A stretch of DNA of 64,000 bases from Mycolicibacter sp. MU0083 (GCF_963378075.1 NZ_OY726394.1:62001-126000), one strand, 5' to 3'; positions 15,986-24,597 are shown, numbered from the stretch's first letter. Made by a program: numbers and translations. The notes: generated from the sequence alone by a model not told the origin.

Positions 15986-16731
15986 TGTCCGCACTGCACA
16001 CCGCCCTGAACGGCCGGGCACCGCTGTGGGGCGGCTGGATCACCGGCCCGACCGTGCTGGGCCCCGAGGAATTCGCCCGGGCGGGCTATGACTACATCGG
16101 CTTCGACGCCCAGCACAGCTACCTCGACGACGCCGATATCGCCACCCTGCTGCGCCAGAGCGAACACCTGCCGATCGCCACCGCCGTCCGGCTGCCCAAC
16201 GCCGACCCCGCGCCCATCGGGCGGGTGCTGGACGCCGGCGCCGACGCGGTCATCATCGCGCTGATCGAGACCGCCGAACAGGCCGCCGCCGCGGTCGCTG
16301 CCAGCCGCTACCCGCCGGCCGGAAACCGCAGTTTCGGGCCGCTGCGGCCCGGCCTGGGCCGCGACCTGGCGGGCCTGGAGTCGCGTGCCGCCGTCTTCGC
16401 GATGATCGAGACCGCCGCCGCCCTGGACGACGTGGCCCAGATCTGCGCGGTGCCCGGCCTGGCCGGCGTCTACGTCGGCCCCGCCGACCTGGCGATCTCG
16501 ATGGGCGTCGACGTCGCCGACTCCACCTCCCACCCCGACATGCTCGCCGCCCTGACCCGGATCCGGCAGGCCGCCGCCGACGCCGGCGTCATCGCGGCCG
16601 TCCACGGCGGATCGGGCACCGTCGGGGCGATGCTGGCCGGCCTGGACTACCAGATGATCACGCTGGCCGCCGAGTCGCAGGCCCTGCGGCGCGGGGCGCA
16701 GGCACACCTCGACGAGGCGAGGCGCCGATGA
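15985..16731 (+). CDS. HpcH/HpaI family aldolase
   Basis: 248 residues. A TIM-barrel class II pyruvate-aldolase signature is visible: FDAQHSYLDD, AVRLPNADPAPIGRVLDAGADAVII (active-site Arg), FAMIETAAALDDV (metal Glu), and VYVGPADLAISMG (metal Asp). The usual D.EHG near the start reads DAQHS, a Glu-to-Gln change. Such enzymes cleave or form 4-hydroxy-2-oxo acids with a divalent metal, releasing pyruvate. Position in the P450 operon suggests cleavage of a late intermediate. The first base of the ATG is the last base of the preceding stop. Confidence 0.85.
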   Translation: MSALHTALNGRAPLWGGWITGPTVLGPEEFARAGYDYIGFDAQHSYLDDADIATLLRQSEHLPIATAVRLPNADPAPIGRVLDAGADAVIIALIETAEQAAAAVAASRYPPAGNRSFGPLRPGLGRDLAGLESRAAVFAMIETAAALDDVAQICAVPGLAGVYVGPADLAISMGVDVADSTSHPDMLAALTRIRQAAADAGVIAAVHGGSGTVGAMLAGLDYQMITLAAESQALRRGAQAHLDEARRR

Positions 16732-17459
16732 GCGCAACACGCGTCGCGCTGGTCACCGGTGCGGCCCGCGGGCAGGGCTGGGCGATCGCCGAGAAGTTAC
16801 GCGCCGACGGCTTCGCCGTGGTCGCCTGCGACGTCGACGAGACCGGACTGCACACCGCGGTCAGCGCCCGCGGCGACGACGAGTTGATCGGGGTGGCGCT
16901 CGACGTCACCAGCGCGCCGCAGTGGCAGGCCGCGGTGGCGGCCACCGTCGCCCGGTTCGGCGGGTTGACCGCACTGGTCAACAACGCCGGCACCCTGCAC
17001 CGGGCGGCGATCGCCGACGAGACGCCCGAGGCGTTCGAGAACGCGTGGCGGGTCAACTGCCTCGGTGCCTTCCTGGGAATCCAAGCGGCCCTGCCGCAGT
17101 TGCGCGCCGCCGCCGGGGCCGCGATCGTCAACACCTGCAGCACCGGGGCGATCCGGCCGTTTCCCCACCACAGTGCCTACGGGTCGTCGAAGTGGGCGCT
17201 GCGCGGCCTGACCCAGACCGTCGCCGCCGAGCTCGCCGGCACCGGCATCCGGGTCAACGCGGTGTTCCCCGGGCCGATCGCCACCCCGATGCTCGACGAC
17301 GTCACCCAACAGCGGCTGGCCGCGAGGGCGCCGGGCGGCCGGCTCGGCCGGCCCGCCGAAGTGGCCGACGCGGTGGCCTTCCTGGTCTCCGACGCCGCGT
17401 CGTTCATCACCGGCGCCGAACTGGCCGTGGACGGCGGACAATGCCTGCAGATCCGATGA
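16728..17459 (+). CDS. Short-chain dehydrogenase/reductase (SDR)
   Basis: 243 residues with all classical SDR motifs: VTGAARGQG (TGxxxGxG), DVDETG (NAD-type acidic residue), NNAG, the catalytic Ser in NTCSTGAIRP, YGSSK (YxxxK), and PGPIATPM after the active site. It ends with GAELAVDGGQ. An NAD-dependent alcohol dehydrogenase or ketone reductase in the catabolic operon is expected; the substrate is unknown. ATGA overlaps link it to both the aldolase and the monooxygenase genes. Confidence 0.88.
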   Translation: MSATRVALVTGAARGQGWAIAEKLRADGFAVVACDVDETGLHTAVSARGDDELIGVALDVTSAPQWQAAVAATVARFGGLTALVNNAGTLHRAAIADETPEAFENAWRVNCLGAFLGIQAALPQLRAAAGAAIVNTCSTGAIRPFPHHSAYGSSKWALRGLTQTVAAELAGTGIRVNAVFPGPIATPMLDDVTQQRLAARAPGGRLGRPAEVADAVAFLVSDAASFITGAELAVDGGQCLQIR

Positions 17460-18919
17460 AGATCGGGATCATCGGCGCCGGACCCGGCGGCCTGGCCCTG
17501 GGAATCCTGTTGCGGCGCGCGGGATTCTTAGACTTCACCATCTTCGACCGGGAGGACGGCGTCGGCGGGACCTGGCGGATCAACACCTACCCGGGCCTGG
17601 CCTGCGACGTGAAGTCACACCTGTACTCGTTCTCCTTCGACCTGAACCCGCGGTGGTCGCGGCAGTGGTCGGCCCAACCGGAGATCCTGGCCTACTTCGA
17701 GCGCTGCGCCGCCGAGCACGGGCTGACCGAGCACCTGCGGCTGCACACCGAGATCCGCTCCGCACGCTGGGAACCCGACCGGCGGCAGTGGTGCCTGACC
17801 GCCGGTGACGGCGCCGAGCACCGCTTCGACATCGTGGTCTCGGCGGTCGGACTGTTCACCCAGCCGGTGCTGCCCGAACTAATCGAAGAGGAACCGTTCA
17901 CCGGCACCGTGATGCACACGGCGCGCTGGGACCACTCGGTGCCGATCACCGGGAAGCGGATCGCCGTACTGGGCACCGGATCCACGGCGGCGCAACTGCT
18001 GCCGGAACTGGCCGAGGTCGCCGAGAAGGTGTATTCGCTGCAGCGGTCGCCGACCTGGATCCTGCCGAAACCCGACCGCCCCTACACCGCGCGGGAGCGC
18101 TGGGCCTTCGCCCGCATCCCGGGCGCCAAACGGCTGTACCGCACCCGGCTGTGGCTGCGCAGCGAAGCGAACATCTCGGTGATCGAGAACGGCAGCGACA
18201 AGACCCGCGAGTTCACCGACATCGCCCGGAACCTGCTCGACACCACCATCGCCGACGAACGATTGCGGGCGGCGCTGACCCCGGATCACCCGCTGGGCTG
18301 CAAACGCCTGGTGTTCTCCTCGGACTACCTGCCCGCACTGGCCCGGCCCAACGTGCAGGTGGTGACCAGCCCCGCCCGTGCCCTGCGCGCCGGATCGGTG
18401 GTCGCCCAGGACGGCACCGAATGCGACGTCGACCTGGTGGTCTGCGCCACCGGATACGCCGCCGCGGACTATCTCGGCCAGATCGAGGTGACCGGCGAGC
18501 ACGGCACCACCCTGAAGCAGGCCTGGCGGGACGGGCCGCGGGCCTACCTGGGCATGGCGATGCCCGGCTTCCCGAACTTCTTCATGCTCTACGGACCCAA
18601 CACCAACGTCGGCTCCAACAGCGTCATCTTCGTGCTGGAAGCCCAGGCCCGCTACGTGGTGCGGGTGCTCAAGCATCTGCGGCGCACCCGTAAGACCTAT
18701 GTCGCGGTGCGGCCGTCCGCACTGGCCGCCTACCTCACCAAGATCGACCGGTGGATGCAGGGCACGGTGTGGACCACCCGGTGCAGCAACTACTTCCGGG
18801 CCGCCAACGGCCGGGTGGTCACCCAGTGGCCGCGCAGCGCGGGGGCCTTCTGGGCGATGACCCGACGTTTCCGGGCCGCCGACTACACCTTCGAAACCCA
18901 GGGGGACCCGGATGCTTGA
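17456..18919 (+). CDS. Flavin-containing Baeyer-Villiger monooxygenase
   Basis: 487 residues from the ATG at 17456 (ATGA overlap with the SDR); an in-frame ATG at 17441 is possible. The first Rossmann motif is GAGPGG (about 7-12), the second AVLGTGSTAAQ. The type I BVMO fingerprint FxGxxxHxxxW is present as FTGTVMHTARW at about 148-158, with Asp after the Trp instead of Pro. GVGGTWRINTYPGL and CATGYAAADY are further family features. It inserts oxygen next to a ketone to give an ester or lactone, using FAD and NADPH. It follows ketone-producing dehydrogenases and precedes an esterase. Confidence 0.9.
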   Translation: MKIGIIGAGPGGLALGILLRRAGFLDFTIFDREDGVGGTWRINTYPGLACDVKSHLYSFSFDLNPRWSRQWSAQPEILAYFERCAAEHGLTEHLRLHTEIRSARWEPDRRQWCLTAGDGAEHRFDIVVSAVGLFTQPVLPELIEEEPFTGTVMHTARWDHSVPITGKRIAVLGTGSTAAQLLPELAEVAEKVYSLQRSPTWILPKPDRPYTARERWAFARIPGAKRLYRTRLWLRSEANISVIENGSDKTREFTDIARNLLDTTIADERLRAALTPDHPLGCKRLVFSSDYLPALARPNVQVVTSPARALRAGSVVAQDGTECDVDLVVCATGYAAADYLGQIEVTGEHGTTLKQAWRDGPRAYLGMAMPGFPNFFMLYGPNTNVGSNSVIFVLEAQARYVVRVLKHLRRTRKTYVAVRPSALAAYLTKIDRWMQGTVWTTRCSNYFRAANGRVVTQWPRSAGAFWAMTRRFRAADYTFETQGDPDA

Positions 18920-19820
18920 CCCGGCACTGGCCGCGGTGGCGCCGACGAGCACGGACCTGTCGGCGCAGGGGATCCCCGCGGTGCGGGCCTCGCTGGCGCA
19001 GCGTCGGCGGGCGGCGGCCCAGGCCATCGACCCGGTCGGGGTGCGCGTCAGTGCGGCCGCCGCGGGCCGGGTACCGGTGCGGATCTACCGGGGCGGCACC
19101 GGGACCGCAGACCCCGCCGTCGTCTACTGCCACGCCGGGGCGTTCGTGCTCGGCGACCTCGACACCGACCATCTCCAGTGCCTGGAGTTGGCCCGCCGGA
19201 CCGGGTGCTCGGTGATCTCGGTGGACTACCGGCTCGCCCCCGAACACCGCCACCCCGCCGCCCTGCACGACGCGCTGGCGGTGCTCGGCTGGGTGGCCGA
19301 CAACGCCCGAAAACTCGACATCGACCCCGGCCGGCTGGCCGTGGCCGGCAGCAGCGCCGGCGCAGCGCTGGCCGCGGGATTGGCCGCGCACGCCGCCGAC
19401 GGACAGGCGCCGCCGGTGGTGATGCAGGTGCTGCACCAGCCGGTGCTGGACGACCGGGTCACCGCGTCCAAGCAGCACTTTGCGGCCGCGCCCGGATTCG
19501 ACGGCGTCGCCGCCGGGCAGATGTGGCGGCACTACCTGGGCGACACCGCGCCGACGGCGGCCGCGGTACCGGCCCGGCGGGCCGACCTGACGGGCCTGGC
19601 ACCGGCGTTCATCAGCTGCTCGCAGCTCGACCCGCTGCGCGACGAGGCGCTGGACTACGCCCGGCGACTGCTGGATGCCGGCGTCGACACCGAACTGCAC
19701 CTGTTCGCCGGCACCTGCCACGGATTCGATTCCCTGCTGCCGGACTGGGTGATCTCCCAACGGTTGTTCGAGATGCAGGCCGCCGCGCTGCGGCGGGGAT
19801 TCAGCGGTCGCCGAACGTGA
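18912..19820 (+). CDS. Alpha/beta hydrolase, HSL/esterase family
   Basis: 302 residues, start 8 bp inside the BVMO gene. The nucleophile elbow is VAGSSAGAALA (GxSxG), with DYRLAPEHRHPAALHD typical of the hormone-sensitive-lipase family and catalytic Asp/His regions SQLDPLRDEALDYA and GTCHGFDSL. The usual oxyanion motif HGGG reads CHAGAF, an HGGG-to-HAGA change. It probably hydrolyses the ester formed by the Baeyer-Villiger enzyme. The end overlaps the convergent dehydrogenase gene by 20 bp. Confidence 0.85.
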   Translation: MLDPALAAVAPTSTDLSAQGIPAVRASLAQRRRAAAQAIDPVGVRVSAAAAGRVPVRIYRGGTGTADPAVVYCHAGAFVLGDLDTDHLQCLELARRTGCSVISVDYRLAPEHRHPAALHDALAVLGWVADNARKLDIDPGRLAVAGSSAGAALAAGLAAHAADGQAPPVVMQVLHQPVLDDRVTASKQHFAAAPGFDGVAAGQMWRHYLGDTAPTAAAVPARRADLTGLAPAFISCSQLDPLRDEALDYARRLLDAGVDTELHLFAGTCHGFDSLLPDWVISQRLFEMQAAALRRGFSGRRT

Positions 19821-20916
19821 TGATCTGGCGCACCGCCAGGCCGTCGGCGAGTGCGTCCATCGCCTCGTTGATCGCCTCCAGCGGCACCGTCGCCGACACC
19901 AGACGCTCCACCGGCAGCCGTCCCGCCCGCCACAACTCGACGAATCGGGGAATGTCGCGGGCGGGCACCGCCGAACCCAGATAGCTGCCGATCAGCGACC
20001 GGCCCTCGGCGACCAGCCCCAGCGGGGACACGCTGATCCGGGCGTCCGGCGGCGGCAGTCCGACCGTGATGGTCCGCCCGCCCGGAGCGGTCACGCCGAT
20101 CGCGGTCTCCAGGGCGGCGGAATGCCCGGCCGCCTCGATCACCACCGGGGCGCGGACGCCGTCGTCGAGCGCCTGCTGCGGGGTGCAGGTGCGGTGCGCC
20201 CCCAACGCGGTCGCCGCGGCGAGCTTCTCCGGCACCCGGTCGATCGCGATGACCTGCACGCCGTCATAGGCCAGGGCGGTCAGCACCGCCGCCATCCCGA
20301 CGCCACCGAGGCCGACGACCGCAACGGTGTCACCCGCCGCCGGCCGGCCCACGTTGACCACCGCGCCACCACCGGTCAGCACCGCACACCCCAGCAGCGC
20401 GGCCACCGTCGGCGGCACATCGTCGGGCACCGGGACCGCGCTGACCGCACTGACCACCGTGTGCGTGGCGAACCCGGAGACCCCGAGGTGGTGGTAGACG
20501 GACTGCTGGCCGCGGTGCAGGCGCAAACCGCCGCCGAGCAGCGTGCCCGCACCGTTGGCGGCGCTACCGGGCTCGCACGGCGCCAGGCCGTCGGTGCGGC
20601 ACGCCGCGCAGTCGCCGCAGCGGGGTAGGAAGGCCAGCACCACCCGCTGTCCCGGCCGCAGCCCGGTGACACCGGACCCGACCTCCTCGACGATCCCGGC
20701 CGCCTCGTGGCCGAGCAGCATCGGCACCGGGCGCACCCGGTTGCCGTCGACCACCGACAGGTCGGAATGACAGACCCCGGCCGCCTCCACCCGCACCAGC
20801 AGCTCCCCGGCACCGGGCGGGTCCAGGTGTAGTTCGGTCACCGTCAACGGCCGGGAGTCGCGGTACGGGCGCGGCGCCCCGATCCGCTCCAGCACCGCCC
20901 CGCGGATCGTGGTCAT
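19801..20916 (-). CDS. Zinc-dependent alcohol dehydrogenase (MDR)
   Basis: 371 residues from the ATG at 20916. Catalytic zinc: GVCHSD and GHEAAG. Structural zinc loop: FLPRCGDCAACRTDGLAPC with four cysteines. Cofactor site: VVGLGGVGMAAV and IAIDRVPEK (Asp, so NAD likely). It resembles class III/aryl-alcohol dehydrogenases. In context it may oxidise the alcohol released after ester hydrolysis. It is transcribed towards the P450 operon and divergent from a thioesterase with only a 14-bp gap between start codons. Confidence 0.85.
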   Translation of the reverse strand: MTTIRGAVLERIGAPRPYRDSRPLTVTELHLDPPGAGELLVRVEAAGVCHSDLSVVDGNRVRPVPMLLGHEAAGIVEEVGSGVTGLRPGQRVVLAFLPRCGDCAACRTDGLAPCEPGSAANGAGTLLGGGLRLHRGQQSVYHHLGVSGFATHTVVSAVSAVPVPDDVPPTVAALLGCAVLTGGGAVVNVGRPAAGDTVAVVGLGGVGMAAVLTALAYDGVQVIAIDRVPEKLAAATALGAHRTCTPQQALDDGVRAPVVIEAAGHSAALETAIGVTAPGGRTITVGLPPPDARISVSPLGLVAEGRSLIGSYLGSAVPARDIPRFVELWRAGRLPVERLVSATVPLEAINEAMDALADGLAVRQIITFGDR

Positions 20917-20930
20917 GCTGGAATACAACC

Positions 20931-21407
20931 ATGAGTTCGTCCGCCGCGGTCCCGCCCGCACCGGAAGGGTTGACCAGCGCCGACTTCCCGGTGCACTGGC
21001 CGGTGCTGACCCGCTGGGCCGACAACGACATGTTCGGCCACCTCAACAACGCGGTCTACTACCAGTTGTTCGACACCGCGATCAACGGCTGGATCGCCGC
21101 GGGCGCCGACGGCGTCGACCCGGTCACGATGCCGGAACTGGGTGTGGTCGCCGAATCGGGCTGCCGGTTCCTGGGGGAGCTGGGCTTCCCGGATCGGCTC
21201 GCGGTCGGCCTGGCCGTCACCCGGCTGGGCAACAGCAGCGTCACCTACCGGCTCGCGGTGTTCCGGGATCCGCAGGACTGCGACACGGGCGTAGCACCGG
21301 TGGCCGCGCTCGGGCACTGGGTGCACGTCTATATCGACCGCACCAGCCGGCGACCGGTGCCGATCCCCGCGGGCATCCGCACCCGGCTGGCCACCGCCCA
21401 GGTTTGA
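20931..21407 (+). CDS. Acyl-CoA thioesterase, 4HBT hot-dog family
   Basis: 158 residues. The 4HBT signature is clear: RWADNDMFGHLNNAVYYQLFDTA, with the catalytic Asp in DNDMFGH and the hot-dog helix. SGCRFLGELGFPDRL and THRS-like strands follow. It hydrolyses 4-hydroxybenzoyl-CoA-like or aliphatic acyl-CoA thioesters. The start lies 14 bp from that of the divergent MDR dehydrogenase. A direct link to the P450 pathway is plausible but not shown, since no operator-like site was found in the gap. Confidence 0.82.
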   Translation: MSSSAAVPPAPEGLTSADFPVHWPVLTRWADNDMFGHLNNAVYYQLFDTAINGWIAAGADGVDPVTMPELGVVAESGCRFLGELGFPDRLAVGLAVTRLGNSSVTYRLAVFRDPQDCDTGVAPVAALGHWVHVYIDRTSRRPVPIPAGIRTRLATAQV

Positions 21408-21443
21408 CGGGGCCGCCGTTCCGGCGATGGCTATGCTCGGCGG

Positions 21444-21884
21444 ATGCCGCTCGTGAGCAAGACCGTCGAAGTCGCCGCCGACGCCGCCACCATCATGGGG
21501 ATCGTCGCCGACTTCGAGGCGTACCCGCAGTGGAACGAAGAGATCAAAGGGCTCTGGGTGCTGGCCCGCTATGACGACGGCCGTCCCAGCCAACTGCGGC
21601 TGGACGCGTCCTACTCGGGGTTCGAGGGCACCTTCATCCAGGCCGTCTACTACCCCAGCGCCACCCAGATCCAGACCGTGCTGCAGCAGGGCGACCTGTT
21701 CAGCAAGCAGGAGCAGTTGTTCTCGGTGGTCGAGATCGGCCCCACCTCGTTGCTGACCGTCGACATGAACGTCGAGACGCAGATGTCGGTGCCCAAACCG
21801 ATGCTCAAGAAGGCGTTCAACAACGCGCTGGACTACCTGGCCGACAATCTGAAAAGACGCGCCGAAGAACTGGCGTCGGGATAG
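21444..21884 (+). CDS. SRPBCC (START-like) family protein
   Basis: 146 residues, polyketide-cyclase/START-like fold: SKTVEVAADAATIMGIVADFEAYPQWNEEIKG is the typical first strand and helix (VxxDxxxYPxW), followed by alternating strands and a long C-terminal helix (MLKKAFNNALDYLADNLKRRAEEL). Such proteins bind lipids or other hydrophobic ligands. A TATGCT element 6 nt before the ATG suggests a leaderless transcript. It precedes fadD5 by 46 bp on the same strand, so a role in fatty-acid handling is plausible. Confidence 0.78.
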   Translation: MPLVSKTVEVAADAATIMGIVADFEAYPQWNEEIKGLWVLARYDDGRPSQLRLDASYSGFEGTFIQAVYYPSATQIQTVLQQGDLFSKQEQLFSVVEIGPTSLLTVDMNVETQMSVPKPMLKKAFNNALDYLADNLKRRAEELASG

Positions 21885-21930
21885 CCTCGGGCTGCCCCGG
21901 ATGTAGCCGAACCGAAGCGGGAGAACCGAA

Positions 21931-23523
21931 TTGACCCACGCACCCGTCGATCCCGCCGAGCAGCCCTATCGCGCACGCCGACAGAACTGGGTCAATCAGC
22001 TCGACCGGCACGCGCTGATGAAACCGGATGCGCCCGCGCTGCGGTTCCTGGGGCAGACCACCACCTGGTCGCAGTTGCGGGAGCGGGTCGGCAAGCTGGC
22101 CGACGCCCTGAGCCGACGCGGGGTCGGGGCCGGCGACCGGGTGATGATCCTGATGCTCAACCGCACCGAGTTCGTCGAGTCGGTCCTGGCCGCGAACATG
22201 CTGGGCGGCATCGCCGTCCCGGTCAACTTCCGGCTCACCCCGTCGGAGATCGCCTTCCTGGTCACCGACTGCGAGGCGCGGGTGCTGATCACCGAACCGG
22301 CGCTGGTGCCGGTGGCGACCGGGGTCCGCGAGCTGACCGACCTGCTGGAGACCGTGGTGGTCGCGCAGGGCCCCGGTGACACCGCCGGCGAGGGCCTGAT
22401 CGGCTACGAGGACCTGATCGCCGAGACCGGCGCACCGCACCCGCCGGTGGACATCCCCAACGACGCACCCGCGCTGATCATGTACACCTCGGGCACCACC
22501 GGCCTGCCCAAGGGCGCGGTGCTGACCCACACCAACCTGTTCGGCCAGACCATGACCGCGCTGTACACCGCGGGCACCGGAACCGGCGACGTCGCCTTCA
22601 TCGGGGTGCCGTTCTTCCACATCGCCGGCGTCGGCAACCTGCTGCCCGGCATGTGGCTGGGTATTCCGACCGTCATCAACCCACTCGGCGCGTTCGACGC
22701 CGGCCAACTCCTCGACGTCCTGGCCGCCGAGCGGGTCACCGGCATCTTCCTGGTCCCGTCCCAGTGGCAGGCGGTCTGCAACGAGCAGCAGGCCAACCCG
22801 CGGGACATCCGGTTGCGGACCATGTCGTGGGGGGCGTCGCCGGCGTCCGACGCCCTGCTGCGCCAGATGGCCGAGACGTTCCCGGGAACCAAGATCCTGG
22901 CGGCGTTCGGCCAGACCGAGATGTCGCCGGTGACCTGCATGCTGCTCGGCGAGGACGCCATCCGGAAACTCGGCTCGGTGGGGACCGTCATCCCGATCGT
23001 CGCCGCCCGGGTCGTCGACGAGGAGATGAACGACGTGCCGATCGGCGAGGTCGGCGAGATCGTCTACCGGGCTCCCACCTTGATGAGCGGCTACTGGAAC
23101 AACCCGGAGGCCACCGCCGAGGCCTTCGCCGGTGGCTGGTTCCACTCCGGGGACCTGGTGCGGATGGACGACGAGGGTTACGTCTGGGTGGTCGACCGGA
23201 AGAAGGACATGATCATCTCCGGCGGTGAGAACGTGTACTGCGCCGAGGTGGAGAACGTGCTGGCCGATCATCCCGATATCGCCGAGGTCGCCGTCATCGG
23301 CCGCGCGCACGAGCGGTGGGGCGAGGTGCCGGTGGCGGTGGCCGCGGTCACCCGGCCGGGCCTCACCCTGGCTGATCTGGACGAATTTCTCAACGAGCGG
23401 TTGGCGCGCTACAAGCAACCGAAGGCGCTGGAGATCGTCGACGCGCTGCCGCGGAATCCGGCCGGGAAAGTGCTGAAGACCGAATTGCGGATTCACTACG
23501 GTGCCGCCCCGGAATCCGGCTAG
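21931..23523 (+). CDS. fadD5: Acyl-CoA synthetase FadD5
   Basis: 530 residues from the TTG at 21931, with a GGGAGA site upstream. The AMP-binding core is IMYTSGTTGLPKGAVLTHTNL at about 183-203, followed by FGQTEMSPVTC, the YRAPTLMSGYWNNP/WFHSGDLV region and the C-terminal PRNPAGKVLKTELR lysine motif. It activates fatty acids with ATP and CoA. Gene order fadD5-yrbE1A-yrbE1B-mce1A identifies it as the fadD5 of the mce1 locus, where it is thought to act on fatty acids recycled or imported. A GntR-type mce1R gene is not present upstream. Confidence 0.9.
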   Translation: MTHAPVDPAEQPYRARRQNWVNQLDRHALMKPDAPALRFLGQTTTWSQLRERVGKLADALSRRGVGAGDRVMILMLNRTEFVESVLAANMLGGIAVPVNFRLTPSEIAFLVTDCEARVLITEPALVPVATGVRELTDLLETVVVAQGPGDTAGEGLIGYEDLIAETGAPHPPVDIPNDAPALIMYTSGTTGLPKGAVLTHTNLFGQTMTALYTAGTGTGDVAFIGVPFFHIAGVGNLLPGMWLGIPTVINPLGAFDAGQLLDVLAAERVTGIFLVPSQWQAVCNEQQANPRDIRLRTMSWGASPASDALLRQMAETFPGTKILAAFGQTEMSPVTCMLLGEDAIRKLGSVGTVIPIVAARVVDEEMNDVPIGEVGEIVYRAPTLMSGYWNNPEATAEAFAGGWFHSGDLVRMDDEGYVWVVDRKKDMIISGGENVYCAEVENVLADHPDIAEVAVIGRAHERWGEVPVAVAAVTRPGLTLADLDEFLNERLARYKQPKALEIVDALPRNPAGKVLKTELRIHYGAAPESG

Positions 23524-23529
23524 GGCCGC

Positions 23530-23553
23530 GGCCGGGTGGTTGCGGCCCCGGCC
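23530..23553 (+). terminator. GC-rich hairpin after fadD5
   Basis: GGCCGGG (23530-23536) and CCCGGCC (23547-23553) form a 7-bp stem with a 10-nt loop, 7 nt after the fadD5 stop. No U-run follows, which is usual in mycobacteria. It may terminate or attenuate fadD5 read-through into yrbE1A. Confidence 0.35.
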
Positions 23554-23589
23554 ACCGCGGAAAACGTCGATGGGGGAGGTCGCAGCACG

Positions 23590-23604
23590 TTACTCTCCGG
23601 TAGG
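23590..23604. promoter_or_regulatory. Motif shared with the second mce operon (TTACTCTCCGGTAGG)
   Basis: This 15-mer, between fadD5 and yrbE1A, matches TTACTCCACGGTAGG at 47608-47622 upstream of the other mce operon at 13 of 15 positions. It is an imperfect palindrome (TTAC...GTAG). It could be a regulator site common to both operons, but a chance match cannot be excluded. Confidence 0.3.
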
Positions 23605-23736
23605 AATCAACAGCCGGTTCCGCCCGATCGATGTTCTTCTCACCGATCCATCAGGTATGGTCCGGTGGTCGCCAAGGGCACGTTGGGCCGATAAGGTGAC
23701 GCAGGTCTCGCTGAACGAAGGACAGGAGAACACACT

Positions 23737-23796
23737 GTGCGACGCGGTTCCTTGCTGAGTCGTGCGGCAGGGTCTCTGGTGAGGGGGGTGGTGTGA
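23737..23796 (+). CDS. 19-codon upstream ORF coupled to yrbE1A
   Basis: GTG at 23737, preceded by AGGAG at a good distance, opens a 19-codon frame with many Arg, Leu and Val residues (VRRGSLLSRAAGSLVRGVV) ending in TGA at 23794-23796. That stop overlaps the GTG start of yrbE1A at 23793 (GTGA). The overlap would couple yrbE1A translation to reading of this leader. It could be a leader peptide or chance; conservation has not been checked. Confidence 0.35.
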   Translation: MRRGSLLSRAAGSLVRGVV

Positions 23797-24596
23797 CGGC
23801 TCCAGCGCGTCCCCGTATCGCCGACTTCCTCCGGGATCGGTTGCTGCCGCCGTTGATCATGGTCGGCGGTTTCTTCAAGATGTGTGCCCTCACGGCGCGC
23901 GCACTTTTCGTACGTCCGTTCCAATGGCGCGAGACCCTCCAGCAGGGCTGGTTCATCACCAGTGTCGCCATCATTCCCACCATCGCGGTCGCCATCCCGC
24001 TGACCGTGCTCCTGGTGTTCACGCTGAATATCCTGTTGGCGCAGTTCGGCGCCGCCGATGTGTCCGGTGCCGGCGCGGGGATCGCCGCCGTCACCCAGCT
24101 GGGCCCGCTGGTCACCGTGCTGGTGGTCGCCGGTGCCGGCTCGACCGCCATCTGTGCCGACCTGGGCGCCCGCACCATCCGCGAGGAGATCGACGCGATG
24201 GAGGTGCTCGGCATCGACCCGATCCACCGGCTGGTGGTGCCCCGGGTGATCGCCGCGACGGTCATCGCGCTGTTGCTCAACGCGCTGGTGATCGTGATCG
24301 GCCTCGCCGGTGGCTTCCTGTTCGGTGTGTACCTGCAGAACGTCTCGGGCGGCGCCTACCTGTCCACCCTGACCCTGCTGACCGGCCTGCCCGAGGTGAT
24401 CATCTCGGCGGTGAAGGCCAGCGTCTTCGGGCTTATCGCCGGCTTAGTCGGCTGTTATCGCGGACTTACCGTCCGCGGCGGCTCCAAGGGCCTGGGGACC
24501 GCCGTCAACGAGACCGTCGTGCTGTGCGTGCTCGCGTTGTTCGCCGTGAACGTGGTGCTGACCACCATCGGCGTGAAGTTCGGAACGGGGACCTGA
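23793..24596 (+). CDS. yrbE1A: YrbE1A, MlaE-family permease of the Mce1 transporter
   Basis: 267 residues with about five or six hydrophobic segments. The MlaE signature is intact: ADLGARTIREEIDAMEVLG followed by IDPIHRLVVPRVIA. It forms the inner-membrane permease of the Mce1 lipid importer with YrbE1B, driven by the MceG ATPase (not in this window). The GTG start overlaps a 19-codon leader frame. YrbE1A, YrbE1B and Mce1A-F follow without real gaps, so one transcript is expected. Confidence 0.95.
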   Translation: MTAPARPRIADFLRDRLLPPLIMVGGFFKMCALTARALFVRPFQWRETLQQGWFITSVAIIPTIAVAIPLTVLLVFTLNILLAQFGAADVSGAGAGIAAVTQLGPLVTVLVVAGAGSTAICADLGARTIREEIDAMEVLGIDPIHRLVVPRVIAATVIALLLNALVIVIGLAGGFLFGVYLQNVSGGAYLSTLTLLTGLPEVIISAVKASVFGLIAGLVGCYRGLTVRGGSKGLGTAVNETVVLCVLALFAVNVVLTTIGVKFGTGT

Positions 24597-24597
24597 C

